Positions 1-8,398 of a DNA stretch of 32,564 nucleotides are shown in pieces (position 1 is the first letter of the stretch; each line of letters starts with the position of its first letter). A program made the translations under genes and the position numbers. Location: contig NZ_JAHLOD010000037.1 of assembly GCF_018917145.1 (NCBI RefSeq), positions 1 through 32,564 of the forward strand, read 5' to 3'. The stretch is from Clostridium bornimense. Lineage in GTDB: Bacteria; Bacillota; Clostridia; Clostridiales; Clostridiaceae. The notes beneath the pieces are model-generated. The model saw only the letters and a list, made by a program, of their open reading frames with translations, made no database searches and was not told where the DNA came from.

Positions 1-1
1 T

Positions 2-40
2 AAAGCAGAATTAGAAGCAAAGAAAAAAAGAGCATCATGA
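2..40 (+). CDS. C-terminal tail of an upstream gene (partial)
   Basis: Frame 2 reads KAELEAKKKRAS and then a TGA stop, so the window seems to open inside the last codons of a gene on the plus strand. The charged Lys/Glu/Ala composition looks like a real protein end, and a terminator-like hairpin follows four bases later. Twelve residues are too few to name the product. Confidence 0.4.
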   Translation, partial: KAELEAKKKRAS

Positions 41-43
41 TAA

Positions 44-88
44 ATGCGACTAACAACGTAGTCGCATCATCATATATCTTTTATTTAT
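44..88 (+). terminator. Probable intrinsic terminator of the upstream gene
   Basis: ATGCGACTA (44-52) pairs perfectly with TAGTCGCAT (59-67) across a 6-base loop. A T-rich but interrupted tract follows. It lies directly after the partial reading frame ending at 40. Confidence 0.6.
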
Positions 89-217
89 TTTGATTGTCTA
101 CTTGACAGGAGTCAGATCAAAGTGCAACAGCTTTTTTTATCAGTAAATAGTTATGAAAAATATATGTTATATTTAAGTGGTGGTAATCTAAATTATTTTA
201 TTGCATAGAACAAGCAT

Positions 218-231
218 TGTAAACGGATACA
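218..231 (+). promoter_or_regulatory. Candidate CcpA cre site upstream of pulA
   Basis: TGTAAACGGATACA matches the cre consensus TGWAANCGNTNWCA at 13 of 14 positions. It lies about 50 bases upstream of the proposed -35 box of the secreted pullulanase gene. Carbon catabolite control of a pullulanase by CcpA is established in Firmicutes; binding here is inferred. Confidence 0.6.
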
Positions 232-280
232 AAGAGGTGTATAGATAATTTGTGACAAGTTACAAATCTATTTTTATACA

Positions 281-309
281 TTTATATAAAAATAAAACTG
301 TATTATAAT
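281..309 (+). promoter_or_regulatory. Probable promoter of the secreted pullulanase gene
   Basis: A perfect TATAAT at 304-309 lies 17 bases after TTTATA (281-286), which is a 4/6 match to the -35 consensus. Transcription would start near 316. That rules out the TTG at 314 as a start codon and supports the GTG at 344. Confidence 0.5.
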
Positions 310-316
310 TAACTTG

Positions 317-330
317 AGAAAACGTTTTAA
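317..330 (+). promoter_or_regulatory. Second cre-like site at the pulA transcription start
   Basis: AGAAAACGTTTTAA has the AAACGTTT core of a cre box and matches TGAAAACGTTTTCA at 12 of 14 positions. It overlaps the predicted start of transcription, a position from which CcpA would be expected to block initiation. It is a weaker match than the site at 218-231. Confidence 0.4.
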
Positions 331-343
331 GGGAGTGGGGTTT

Positions 344-3300
344 GTGAAAAAGATAAAACATTGGTCAGCTTTAATTGTAGCATTTATTCTTATGTTTACT
401 ATGATGCAAGTACCTTTATTAACAGCATCAGCAGCAGGCGATGAAACTGTGTACGTAAAAATTAGGTACAACAGACCTGATGGGGATTATAGTAATTGGA
501 ATTTGTGGGTTTGGGAAACCGGCAAAGATGGAAAGCAAGTAGATTTTATGGGGAAAGATGATGATGGCGCATTTGCTGTTATAGAATCTACAAAGGAAGC
601 TAGTGAAATAAATTATATTGTACGTAAAGGTGATTGGGAAGCTAAAGCTACTTCAGATGAAAAAGTATCTTTAGCGAATGGCGACAAAGAAGTAGTAGTT
701 ACTCAAGGTGATGCAACATCTACTGTTTCAGAGCCAAAGGCAATAAATAGGGATTTTGATAATGTTAAGTTAAATATTCATTACTATAGATTTGGACAAG
801 ACTATGATGATTGGGATGTATGGGCTTGGATAGGTGATGGTAAAGCAGTTTCATTTACTGGTGAAGATGAATATGGAAAAATAGCAACAGCATCTTTTGA
901 TAATGTTAAAGATGCAGAAAAAGTAGGAGTTATAATAAGAAAACCTGATTGGTCAGCTAAAGATTGTAATATAGATAGATTTGTAAATCTTGCATATGCT
1001 AATAATAAAGGTGAAATTAATGCATATTTCCTTCAAGGTAATGAAAAAATATACTATTATCCAAATGAGCCAATCAAGCAACCAGCTATTGAATCATTTA
1101 AGATAGATTCTTTAAATGATTTTAGCTTTAAAGTTAATTCAAAATTATCAGATAATGCAAAGGTAGTTTTAAAAGAAGATAATAAAGTTGTTGATGCAAG
1201 TAAGTATAAGTTAACAATCAATGAAAATAAACTTGGTGGAAAGATAAAAACAGATTCAAAGATTGATATCAACAAGACATACACATTAGAAATAAAGGGA
1301 TATACTTCAGCAATATCTAGCTTTGGTAAGATATATGAAACAGAAGAATTTGCAAAGCTATATACCTATGATGGAGACTTAGGTGCTTTATATGGAAAAG
1401 ATAAAACAAAATTTGTATTATGGGCACCAACAGCAAGTAAAGTTCAAGTAGCTTTTTACGGAACTAATGGTAAAGACTATACTTGTGCTGCTAAAAAGAC
1501 TGTAGATATGGTAAAAGGTGATAATGGAACTTGGTCATTAGAGCAATCTGGTGATTTAAATGGAACATATTACAACTATTTAGTTACTATTAATGGAAAG
1601 ACTAATGAAGTTACTGATCCATATGCAAAAGCAGTAGGAGTAAATGGTAACAGAGGAATGGTAGTAGATTTAGATGCAACAGATCCAGAGGGATGGAATA
1701 AAGATACTAAACCTGAACTTAAAGATGCAACAGATTCTGTAATATATGAAATACATATAAGAGATTTCTCTATTAGTGAAGATTCTGGCGTTTCTGTAGA
1801 ATATAGAGGTAAGTATAATGGTTTCTGGGAAGAAGGTACTAAGGTTCCTGGAACTGATATAAAAACTGGTATAGATCACTTAAAAGAATTAGGGGTAACA
1901 ACAGTTCATTTATTACCAACATTTGATCAAAGATCAATAGATGAAACAAAGTTAGATAAACCTCAATTTAACTGGGGATATGATCCACAAAACTATAGTG
2001 CACCAGAAGGTTCATATTCTTCAGATCCTTATACAGCAGAAGTTAGAATAACTGAATTTAAGAAGATGGTACAAGCACTCCATAAAGCTGGAATAAGAGT
2101 TGTTATGGATGTTGTTTATAATCATACTGGAGCTACTGCGGATTCATTATTTAATTTAGCAGTACCAGATTATTATTACCGTCAAGATGCTGAAGGAAAC
2201 TTCTCAAATGGTTCAGGATGTGGAAATGAATTAGCATCTGAACGTTCTATGGTTAGAAAAATGATGGTAGAATCAGTTGTATATTGGGCTAAAGAATATC
2301 ATATTGATGGATTTAGATTTGATCTTATGGGACTTCACGATATTACTACTATGAAGAAGATTAGAACTGAATTAGATAAGATAGATAAATCTATAGTAAT
2401 GTATGGAGAAGGATGGACAGGAGGAGCTTCTTCATTACCAAGTAGTGAGGCTGCATTAAAAGCTAATATACCTTTATTCGGTGAAATGCAAATAGCAGCA
2501 TTTAGTGATGATATTAGAGATGGTATAAAAGGTCATGTATTTACAAATACAGAACCAGGTTTCGTTAATGGCGGAGAAGATTTCGAAGATACTATAAAGT
2601 TTGGTATTGTTGGTTCAACTAAACATGATGATATAGACTACAGTAATATCGGTAGAGATCATACACAAGGTGAGCCATGGGCAAATGAACCATATCAAAC
2701 AATTAATTATGCATCTGCTCATGATAATTTAACATTATGGGATAGATTACAAACAACAAATCCAGATGCAACTGATGAAGAATTACAAGCTATGAATAAG
2801 ATGTCAGCTGCAATAGTATATACTTCTCAAGGTATACCATTTATGCAAGCAGGAGAAGAGCTTGCTAGAACAAAGGTTAAAGAAGATGGAACTCTTGATG
2901 AAAATAGTTATAGCTCTCCAGATAGTGTCAATCAATTAGACTGGTCAAGAAAAGGAGAATATTCAGATTTATATAATTACTATAAAGGATTAATTGAGCT
3001 TAGAAAATCTCATAAGGCATTTAGAATGAATTCTACTGAAGATATTCAAAATAACTTAACTTTCTTAACAGAAGGTACAGATTTTACTGGTAAAAATGTT
3101 GTTGCATACACATTAAAAGGATCTGCAGTAGGAGATAGTTGGGAAAATATAGCTGTAGTATTTAATGCTAATAAAGAAGATGTAGAAGTAACTCTTCCAA
3201 CATCTGATTGGACAGTAGTAGTAGATGGATCTAAAGCTGGCGTAAAAGAATTAGCTAAGGTTACTGGAAATAAGGTAACAGTACCAGCAGGAACTTCTTA

Positions 3301-3568
3301 TGTATTAGTAGATACAAAGAGTTATGAAACAAGTGAAGTAGTAACACCTGGAGAAGAAGAAAAACCTAATTCAGGAGACGTTAAAAAAGATGATACTAAA
3401 AAGGAAGATGTTAAAAACAATACTCAACAAGTAGAACAAGGTAAGAAGAAACCATCAAAGAAGATTCTTACAAAGACAGGTTCAGTAGGAACAACTGTTG
3501 TAGCAGCTATAGGAATGGGATTAGTTTTAGTTGGAGTATTAGTTATCAAAAAAAGACAAAGAAATTAG
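344..3568 (+). CDS. pulA: Secreted type I pullulanase with CBM41-like modules and a C-terminal wall-sorting-like tail
   Basis: This enzyme hydrolyses alpha-1,6 branch points in pullulan, glycogen or starch outside the cell. The GTG at 344 follows GGGAGTGGGG and gives 1074 residues; a TTG at 314 is too near the predicted transcript start. Residues 1-30 form a signal peptide ending near ASA. Two CBM41/PUD-like modules (about 36-121 and 140-232) carry NLWVW and DVWAW motifs. A linker domain and CBM48 (FVLWAPT at 357) precede a GH13_14 catalytic domain: the pullulanase motif as FNWGYDP (542-548), DVVYNHT (589-595), nucleophile D660 in GFRFD, acid/base E689 in YGEGW, and D794 in ASAHDN. The C-terminus has a Lys/Pro-rich spacer, LTKTGS (1042-1047), a hydrophobic stretch and KKRQRN, resembling a sortase signal with T in place of P. 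Two cre-like sites suggest catabolite control. A tandem cytoplasmic paralogue follows at 3827. Confidence 0.93.
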   Translation: MKKIKHWSALIVAFILMFTMMQVPLLTASAAGDETVYVKIRYNRPDGDYSNWNLWVWETGKDGKQVDFMGKDDDGAFAVIESTKEASEINYIVRKGDWEAKATSDEKVSLANGDKEVVVTQGDATSTVSEPKAINRDFDNVKLNIHYYRFGQDYDDWDVWAWIGDGKAVSFTGEDEYGKIATASFDNVKDAEKVGVIIRKPDWSAKDCNIDRFVNLAYANNKGEINAYFLQGNEKIYYYPNEPIKQPAIESFKIDSLNDFSFKVNSKLSDNAKVVLKEDNKVVDASKYKLTINENKLGGKIKTDSKIDINKTYTLEIKGYTSAISSFGKIYETEEFAKLYTYDGDLGALYGKDKTKFVLWAPTASKVQVAFYGTNGKDYTCAAKKTVDMVKGDNGTWSLEQSGDLNGTYYNYLVTINGKTNEVTDPYAKAVGVNGNRGMVVDLDATDPEGWNKDTKPELKDATDSVIYEIHIRDFSISEDSGVSVEYRGKYNGFWEEGTKVPGTDIKTGIDHLKELGVTTVHLLPTFDQRSIDETKLDKPQFNWGYDPQNYSAPEGSYSSDPYTAEVRITEFKKMVQALHKAGIRVVMDVVYNHTGATADSLFNLAVPDYYYRQDAEGNFSNGSGCGNELASERSMVRKMMVESVVYWAKEYHIDGFRFDLMGLHDITTMKKIRTELDKIDKSIVMYGEGWTGGASSLPSSEAALKANIPLFGEMQIAAFSDDIRDGIKGHVFTNTEPGFVNGGEDFEDTIKFGIVGSTKHDDIDYSNIGRDHTQGEPWANEPYQTINYASAHDNLTLWDRLQTTNPDATDEELQAMNKMSAAIVYTSQGIPFMQAGEELARTKVKEDGTLDENSYSSPDSVNQLDWSRKGEYSDLYNYYKGLIELRKSHKAFRMNSTEDIQNNLTFLTEGTDFTGKNVVAYTLKGSAVGDSWENIAVVFNANKEDVEVTLPTSDWTVVVDGSKAGVKELAKVTGNKVTVPAGTSYVLVDTKSYETSEVVTPGEEEKPNSGDVKKDDTKKEDVKNNTQQVEQGKKKPSKKILTKTGSVGTTVVAAIGMGLVLVGVLVIKKRQRN

Positions 3569-3583
3569 AAAATAGTTAATAAC

Positions 3584-3662
3584 TAGCAACTAACAGTTTG
3601 AGGTTAGTAATAGATAAAGATTTTTTATCAATTACTAATTGGTCTGTTAGTTGCTATTTTTT
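3584..3662 (+). terminator. Long intrinsic terminator after pulA
   Basis: TAGCAACTAACAG (3584-3596) pairs perfectly with CTGTTAGTTGCTA (3644-3656), followed by a T run. Inside the loop TTAGTAAT pairs with ATTACTAA and GATAAA with TTTATC, extending the hairpin. It separates the two pullulanase genes into independent units. Confidence 0.85.
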
Positions 3663-3826
3663 TATATAGAAATTGTATATTATATACTGAAAAGTATATG
3701 CCAAATTGTATGCTTTATACAAATAACTAATTGTCTTATGAAATGTGTTGAATATATAAAGAGGTATAAAGTAAGATTTAAAGTATAAGTTTAATTATAT
3801 ATAAATATGTTAGGGGATGAAATAGG

Positions 3827-5848
3827 ATGGGAGATAAGAAATATTTTGAGGTAAACACAGGATCAGGATATAAAGCTATTAGTTATGATGAATTTGAAAA
3901 TACATATTATTATGAAGGTGAATTGGGAGCTATATATTCAAAAATGGATACAAAATTTGTATTATGGGCACCTACTGCAGAAGATGTAAAGGTTATACTT
4001 TATGGAACTGATGGAAAAGAATATAGAAATTCTTATAGAAGTAAAATAGATATGATAAAAGGGGAAAAAGGTACTTGGAGCGTTAAAGTAGATGGAGATT
4101 TGAATGGGGAATATTATAACTATATAGTAAAAAATAAAGGTGTTGAAAATGAAATTGTAGATCCATATGCTAAAGCTCTTGGTGTTAATGGTGATAGAGG
4201 AATGGTAGTTGATTTATTAAGTACTAATCCTGAAGGATGGGAAGATGATATCAAACCAAAACAAATATCACCAGTAGATGCTATTATATATGAAATGCAT
4301 GTTAGGGATTTTTCTATAGATGAAGAATCTGGTGTTAGTAATGCAAAAAAAGGAAAGTTTTTAGGTGTATGTGAAAGCGGTACGACAACTAATAATGGAA
4401 CAAAGACTTGTCTAGATCATTTAGATGACTTAGGTATAACACATATTCACTTGCTACCTAGTTTTGATTATAGTACAGTAGATGAAGCTAATTTAGATAA
4501 ACCTCAATATAACTGGGGATATGATCCAAAGAATTATAATGCACCAGAAGGATCTTATTCAACAGATCCGTTTAATGGGGAAGTTAGAATAAAAGAGTTT
4601 AAGGAAATGGTTAAAGAGGTACATAAAAAAGGAATAAGAATTGTAATGGATATGGTTTATAATCATACAATGAAAAGTTTTGATTCAAATTTAAACTTAG
4701 CGGTACCAGGATATTATTATAGACAAGATTCAAAAGGAAATTTTGCTGATGGATCTGCTTGTGGAAATGAAACTGCATCAGAGAGAAGGATGGTAAGAAG
4801 GTTTATAGTTGATTCAGTAATTTATTGGGCAAAAGAGTTTCATATTGATGGATTTAGATTTGATCTTATGGGACTTCATGATATAGATACTATGAAAGAG
4901 ATAAGAAAAGGATTAGACAAAATAGATAAAACTATACTAATGTATGGTGAGGGATGGAATGGTGGACCATCACCATTACCAGAAGAAAAGGCAGCATTAA
5001 AAAAGAATACCGTTAAGTATGGAAATATGCAAATTGCAGTTTTTAGTGATGATATAAGAGATGGTGTAAAAGGACATGTTTTTTATGAAGATAAGCCTGG
5101 TTTTGTTAATGGTGCAAAAGGTATGGAAGAAACAATAAAGTTTGCAGTAGTAGCTTCAACAAAACATCCTGAGGTAGATTATAGCAAAGTTAATTATTCA
5201 GATAGACCATGGGCAAATGAGCCATATCAAACAATTACTTATGCATCAGCACATGATAATTACACATTATTTGATAAGCTACAAGTAGTAAATAAAAATG
5301 CTACTATAAATGAATTAAAAATAATGAATAAGTTAATAGCATCTATAATATTAACATCACAGGGAATAGCATTTATTCATGCCGGGGAAGAATTTGCAAG
5401 AACAAAGGTCAAAGAAGATGGAACATTGGATGAAAATAGTCATAAATCACCGGATAGCGTAAACAAGTTAGACTGGAAGAGAAAAGAAGAATTTATTGAT
5501 ATATTTAATTATTATAAAGGTCTTATAAAGCTTAGAAAAGCTCACAAAGGATTTAGAATGGATAGAACTGTTGATATAGCTAATAATATTAAGTTCTTAA
5601 GTAAAGGGGAAGCTTTTAGTAAGGAAAATATAGTAGCATATACTATAAATAGTGCAGCAGTAGGAGATACATGGAATGAAATAGCTGTAATATTTAATGG
5701 AAATAGAGAAGAGGTTAAGATAAAGTTACCTAATAGAGGATGGAATGTTGTGTTAGATAAAAATAATGCAGGAACAGATATAATTAGGGTAATAGATAAG
5801 GATGTAGTAACTGTAGAAGGGATATCAGCTATGGTTCTTTACAAGTAA
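3827..5848 (+). CDS. pulA: Cytoplasmic type I pullulanase, tandem paralogue
   Basis: This 673-residue GH13_14 alpha-1,6-glucosidase has no signal peptide, starch-binding modules or wall anchor, so it probably debranches imported maltodextrins or stored glycogen in the cytoplasm. The ATG at 3827 follows AGGGGAT. After a short CBM48-like part (FVLWAPTAEDV) come YNWGYDP (228-234), DMVYNHT (275-281), nucleophile D346 in GFRFDLMGLHD, acid/base E375 in YGEGW and D477 in ASAHDN; all catalytic residues are present. It aligns along its length with the core of the secreted enzyme just upstream, so tandem duplication with loss or gain of the secretion modules is likely. A strong terminator lies between the two, and no cre-like site was seen before this one. 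The length fits cytoplasmic pullulanases of the AmyX kind. Confidence 0.92.
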   Translation: MGDKKYFEVNTGSGYKAISYDEFENTYYYEGELGAIYSKMDTKFVLWAPTAEDVKVILYGTDGKEYRNSYRSKIDMIKGEKGTWSVKVDGDLNGEYYNYIVKNKGVENEIVDPYAKALGVNGDRGMVVDLLSTNPEGWEDDIKPKQISPVDAIIYEMHVRDFSIDEESGVSNAKKGKFLGVCESGTTTNNGTKTCLDHLDDLGITHIHLLPSFDYSTVDEANLDKPQYNWGYDPKNYNAPEGSYSTDPFNGEVRIKEFKEMVKEVHKKGIRIVMDMVYNHTMKSFDSNLNLAVPGYYYRQDSKGNFADGSACGNETASERRMVRRFIVDSVIYWAKEFHIDGFRFDLMGLHDIDTMKEIRKGLDKIDKTILMYGEGWNGGPSPLPEEKAALKKNTVKYGNMQIAVFSDDIRDGVKGHVFYEDKPGFVNGAKGMEETIKFAVVASTKHPEVDYSKVNYSDRPWANEPYQTITYASAHDNYTLFDKLQVVNKNATINELKIMNKLIASIILTSQGIAFIHAGEEFARTKVKEDGTLDENSHKSPDSVNKLDWKRKEEFIDIFNYYKGLIKLRKAHKGFRMDRTVDIANNIKFLSKGEAFSKENIVAYTINSAAVGDTWNEIAVIFNGNREEVKIKLPNRGWNVVLDKNNAGTDIIRVIDKDVVTVEGISAMVLYK

Positions 5849-5891
5849 TCGATTCAGTAATACGTCTTATATTTTAAATTATATATGTTTT

Positions 5892-5953
5892 AATAAAGTT
5901 TCTACGTTGGTAAACATAGATTGTTTATAGTTTTAGTAGGAACTTTATTTATT
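5892..5953 (+). terminator. Terminator after the second pullulanase
   Basis: AATAAAGTTTCTAC (5892-5905) pairs with GTAGGAACTTTATT (5936-5949) with one G-U pair. An inner TAAACA/TGTTTA helix extends it. The T tract is short and mixed. Confidence 0.65.
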
Positions 5954-6270
5954 ATATCTATAAATTTATGTGCAGTCTTTCGTATTTTAATTATGATTGG
6001 AAAAATACATTAAAAAACATTAATTTTAATCTGTCCTCAAAAGCTTCACATATCATGTTTCCATTAGTTTTACAATAATAGTATATTGTTCTAATAAATT
6101 TCAAATTAAATACATAAAACGCATAAAGAAGAAAAAAATAAAAAAATAAAAAAACAAAAAAAAGTAATTACAATGCCAAAAAACGACAAAACCAGTGCTA
6201 AAAGTATGATAATATGTTTATATAATATTACAAAAAAGGAAATATACTAGTATATTATTTTTTTGGAGGG
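5954..6270 (+). promoter_or_regulatory. Intergenic leader with A-tract run and -10 box before the secreted-protein gene
   Basis: No gene is visible in this stretch of more than 300 bases. At about 6126-6164 there are several runs of five to eight A residues separated by single other bases. A TATAAT at 6221-6226 is a candidate -10 box, but no good -35 box lies 16-18 bases upstream. The gene's ribosome binding site GGAGGG is at 6265-6270. The A-tract could act as curved DNA or an UP-like element, which is an inference. Confidence 0.4.
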
Positions 6271-6277
6271 AAGAAGA

Positions 6278-6733
6278 ATGTTAAAAGGAAAATTTAAGAA
6301 TTTGTCAAGAACGATGTTAATCGTAGGATTATTTACTACATTAATTGGATGTCAATATGTTACTAAGGCATATGCAGCAGGAAATGTAACTGATTCAAAA
6401 TGGTCTTATAAGGTTGGAGGAAATAAAGATAGTATAAGATATACAGAGGCAAGAAAAAAACTTGATGATACATCAGCATATATTAAGGTTAGTAAATTTA
6501 CTAATAAGAAATCAAATGATAGACTTTATACAAATTTAGTCAAGAGTAATGGAAGCTTCTTTAGTAAATCGTGGAAAAGGGTGCTTACAGGTACAGGAGA
6601 GTATTATATACAAAATTATGCGTATGAAGATAATAACGGACCTGGTGCATGGGTTAAGTTAATTTTTGATAGTGATTATCGTTGGACATATACATGGGAA
6701 GCAAAAGGACTATGGAGTCCAGATTCAGTATAA
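6278..6733 (+). CDS. Small secreted protein, DUF2712/lactococcin-972-like
   Basis: This is a 151-residue exported protein of unknown function. The ATG at 6278 lies 7 bases after GGAGGG; an in-frame TTG at 6263 would overlap that site and is rejected. Residues 1-33 form a signal peptide. Two cleavage readings compete: AYA before A34 (signal peptidase I), or the lipobox-like LIGC at 22-25. The mature part of about 115 residues is rich in aromatic, Lys and Gly residues, has a single Cys only if C25 is kept, and ends in a Trp-rich block (RWTYTW, GLWSPDS). The order of an N-terminal RYTEARKK segment, GTGEYYIQNYAYED, an AWVKLIF strand and a GxW ending recalls the DUF2712 family, small secreted proteins often found beside ABC transporter genes. 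That assignment is from pattern memory, not a search. ABC permease and ATPase genes follow at once, suggesting a secreted effector or bacteriocin-like product with dedicated transport or immunity. Confidence 0.75.
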   Translation: MLKGKFKNLSRTMLIVGLFTTLIGCQYVTKAYAAGNVTDSKWSYKVGGNKDSIRYTEARKKLDDTSAYIKVSKFTNKKSNDRLYTNLVKSNGSFFSKSWKRVLTGTGEYYIQNYAYEDNNGPGAWVKLIFDSDYRWTYTWEAKGLWSPDSV

Positions 6734-6762
6734 ATTTTTAACTAGATAAAATATGGGAAAGA

Positions 6763-6797
6763 TGTATTACAATATATTGTTATTGTAATACACCTTT
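6763..6797 (+). terminator. Hairpin between the secreted-protein gene and the ABC genes (possible attenuator)
   Basis: TGTATTACAAT (6763-6773) pairs perfectly with ATTGTAATACA (6782-6792) across an 8-base loop, then CCTTTTC. The T tract is short, so termination is probably partial. Such a leaky terminator would give more transcript for the small secreted protein than for the downstream transporter genes. Confidence 0.55.
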
Positions 6798-6827
6798 TCA
6801 CAGGATAATTGAGGAAAGGGTTAACTT

Positions 6828-7625
6828 ATGTTAAAAGAAGAGATAAAAAGAGGAGTAACAAGGAAGTCATTTTGGATTACGTTTTTAGTAATTATTATTT
6901 TTAGTTCAATATATACATTTAGTGTACCAAGATATTCTACAGATGAATTTTTGTATAGCTATCTGAAAGCTAATGTTTATACATCGTATGATTGCTTTAT
7001 ATTTTTTAATTTATCAAGACCAGCGAACATATTAATTCTAATATTACCACTATTAAGCTCATTAGTATATTCTGATACCTATGTAGAAGATAGTAAAAGT
7101 GGATTTTTGAAATTTATTTATATACGAGGTGATAAGAAAAAGTATTTACGTACTAAATTTTTAGCTAATTTTATTCTTTCAGGAGTTGCAGTGGCAATAC
7201 CAATAGTAGTAAGTTTTGTTGTGCTAAAACTAAGGGTACCATCAGTAGAAACAAATCCTTTATTAGGAGTGAGTACAATTTTGCAAACTGATATCTTCCC
7301 CAAAATGTTTTATAGTCATCCTAATCTATATATAGCATTATGGATAGGAATATATTTTATCTATGCAGGATTATTTTCATCAGTAGGTCTTAGTTTAAGT
7401 ATATTTATTAGAAACAAAATAGTAGTGCTATTTTCACCTTTTATTATTTATCATGTAGGTGCTATAATTATTGAATTTTTCCAAGGGTATAGATATTATC
7501 CTGCAAGTTTTTTATATTTAGGTTTATATAAAAGTTTTGCAGCTATAATTATAGAGTTTATTTTAGTTATGATAATTAGTTATTTAGTTTTTATTATCGG
7601 GGGGAATAAGCGTGAATGTATTTAG
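6828..7625 (+). CDS. ABC-2-like permease, first of three
   Basis: This is a 265-residue integral membrane protein with about six predicted hydrophobic segments (near 16-30, 65-80, 108-130, 167-190, 197-215 and 235-258), the size and layout of ABC-2 type transporter membrane subunits. The ATG at 6828 follows GAGGAAAGG. The opening, MLKEEIKRG followed by a membrane segment, is typical of bacitracin-type or gliding-type permeases whose cytoplasmic N-terminus contacts the ATPase. It overlaps the next permease gene by 14 bases, so translational coupling is likely. With the two following permeases and the ATPase at 9164 it should form a complex, but which permeases pair with the ATPase cannot be told. 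The substrate is unknown; the secreted protein encoded just upstream is the obvious candidate. Confidence 0.75.
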   Translation: MLKEEIKRGVTRKSFWITFLVIIIFSSIYTFSVPRYSTDEFLYSYLKANVYTSYDCFIFFNLSRPANILILILPLLSSLVYSDTYVEDSKSGFLKFIYIRGDKKKYLRTKFLANFILSGVAVAIPIVVSFVVLKLRVPSVETNPLLGVSTILQTDIFPKMFYSHPNLYIALWIGIYFIYAGLFSSVGLSLSIFIRNKIVVLFSPFIIYHVGAIIIEFFQGYRYYPASFLYLGLYKSFAAIIIEFILVMIISYLVFIIGGNKRECI

Positions 7626-8397
7626 CACTTTAAGATATTTTAAAAAGCGAATTATAGGTTGTAGTTTATTTGTTCTAGCAATACATATTGGTATGAGTTA
7701 TGGATTAATAAAAACAAATCCTGGATATAATCTTTCTATTTTTGATTTAATTATAAATCCAATGGGAACTGGGATGCTAAATTATAAAATTCTAGCTTTT
7801 CCTATAGTTATTATTTTTATATTTTGGATAATAAGTATTTTGAATTTAGATGATAGTAAGAATATAATTTTGAGACAAGAATCAAAAGAAATGTATTGGA
7901 AAAATCAAATTAAAAAAATAGTTACTATAGCTTTTTTATATAGTGTATTTATAACTACTGAAACTTATGTAATAAGTGGATTTATGTTAGGAAGTTTTTC
8001 GAATAGATGGCAACAAAGTAACAGTATAGTATTTCGTTGCTATGGCAATACAGAATTGTGGAACAAAATAGTTCCATATCTAAAAACATGGATTATATTA
8101 GGAATAATATTTTTATTATTATTTATTGGGTTAATATCAATTGGAATATTAACAGGAGCATTAAGGAGTTATATAGATAGCAAGTATGCATATTTAGTCT
8201 TAATAGTTATGATATTTAGTGAAATTACAATTAATGGATTTGAACTTAGTATAAAAAGAATGTCACTAAGGGTAGATGACTTTGTGGAGCCACAAGTAAT
8301 AATAGTAAAGGTGTTATTTTTATTAATACTTGCTATTTTATCATTTATTATTGGAAAGGGGTATGTTGTAAAAAAAGATTTTTTTACAAAGAAATAG
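7612..8397 (+). CDS. ABC-2-like permease, second of three
   Basis: This 261-residue polytopic membrane protein starts at a GTG (7612) inside the end of the preceding gene, behind a run of G residues at 7599-7604. Hydrophobic segments lie near residues 15-32, 60-78, 103-125, 155-182, 190-210 and 230-252. There is no signal peptide and no recognisable enzymatic motif. Architecture and position identify it as a membrane subunit of the same ABC system as its neighbours; the sequence itself is too divergent for a family name without a search. The next gene begins one base after its stop codon, again indicating co-translation. Confidence 0.7.
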   Translation: MNVFSTLRYFKKRIIGCSLFVLAIHIGMSYGLIKTNPGYNLSIFDLIINPMGTGMLNYKILAFPIVIIFIFWIISILNLDDSKNIILRQESKEMYWKNQIKKIVTIAFLYSVFITTETYVISGFMLGSFSNRWQQSNSIVFRCYGNTELWNKIVPYLKTWIILGIIFLLLFIGLISIGILTGALRSYIDSKYAYLVLIVMIFSEITINGFELSIKRMSLRVDDFVEPQVIIVKVLFLLILAILSFIIGKGYVVKKDFFTKK

Positions 8398-8398
8398 T

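Noticed and set aside
6121-6180. A-tract run considered as a CRISPR-like or tandem repeat array
   Set aside because: There are no conserved repeat units or spacers of constant length; it is simple A-rich sequence.
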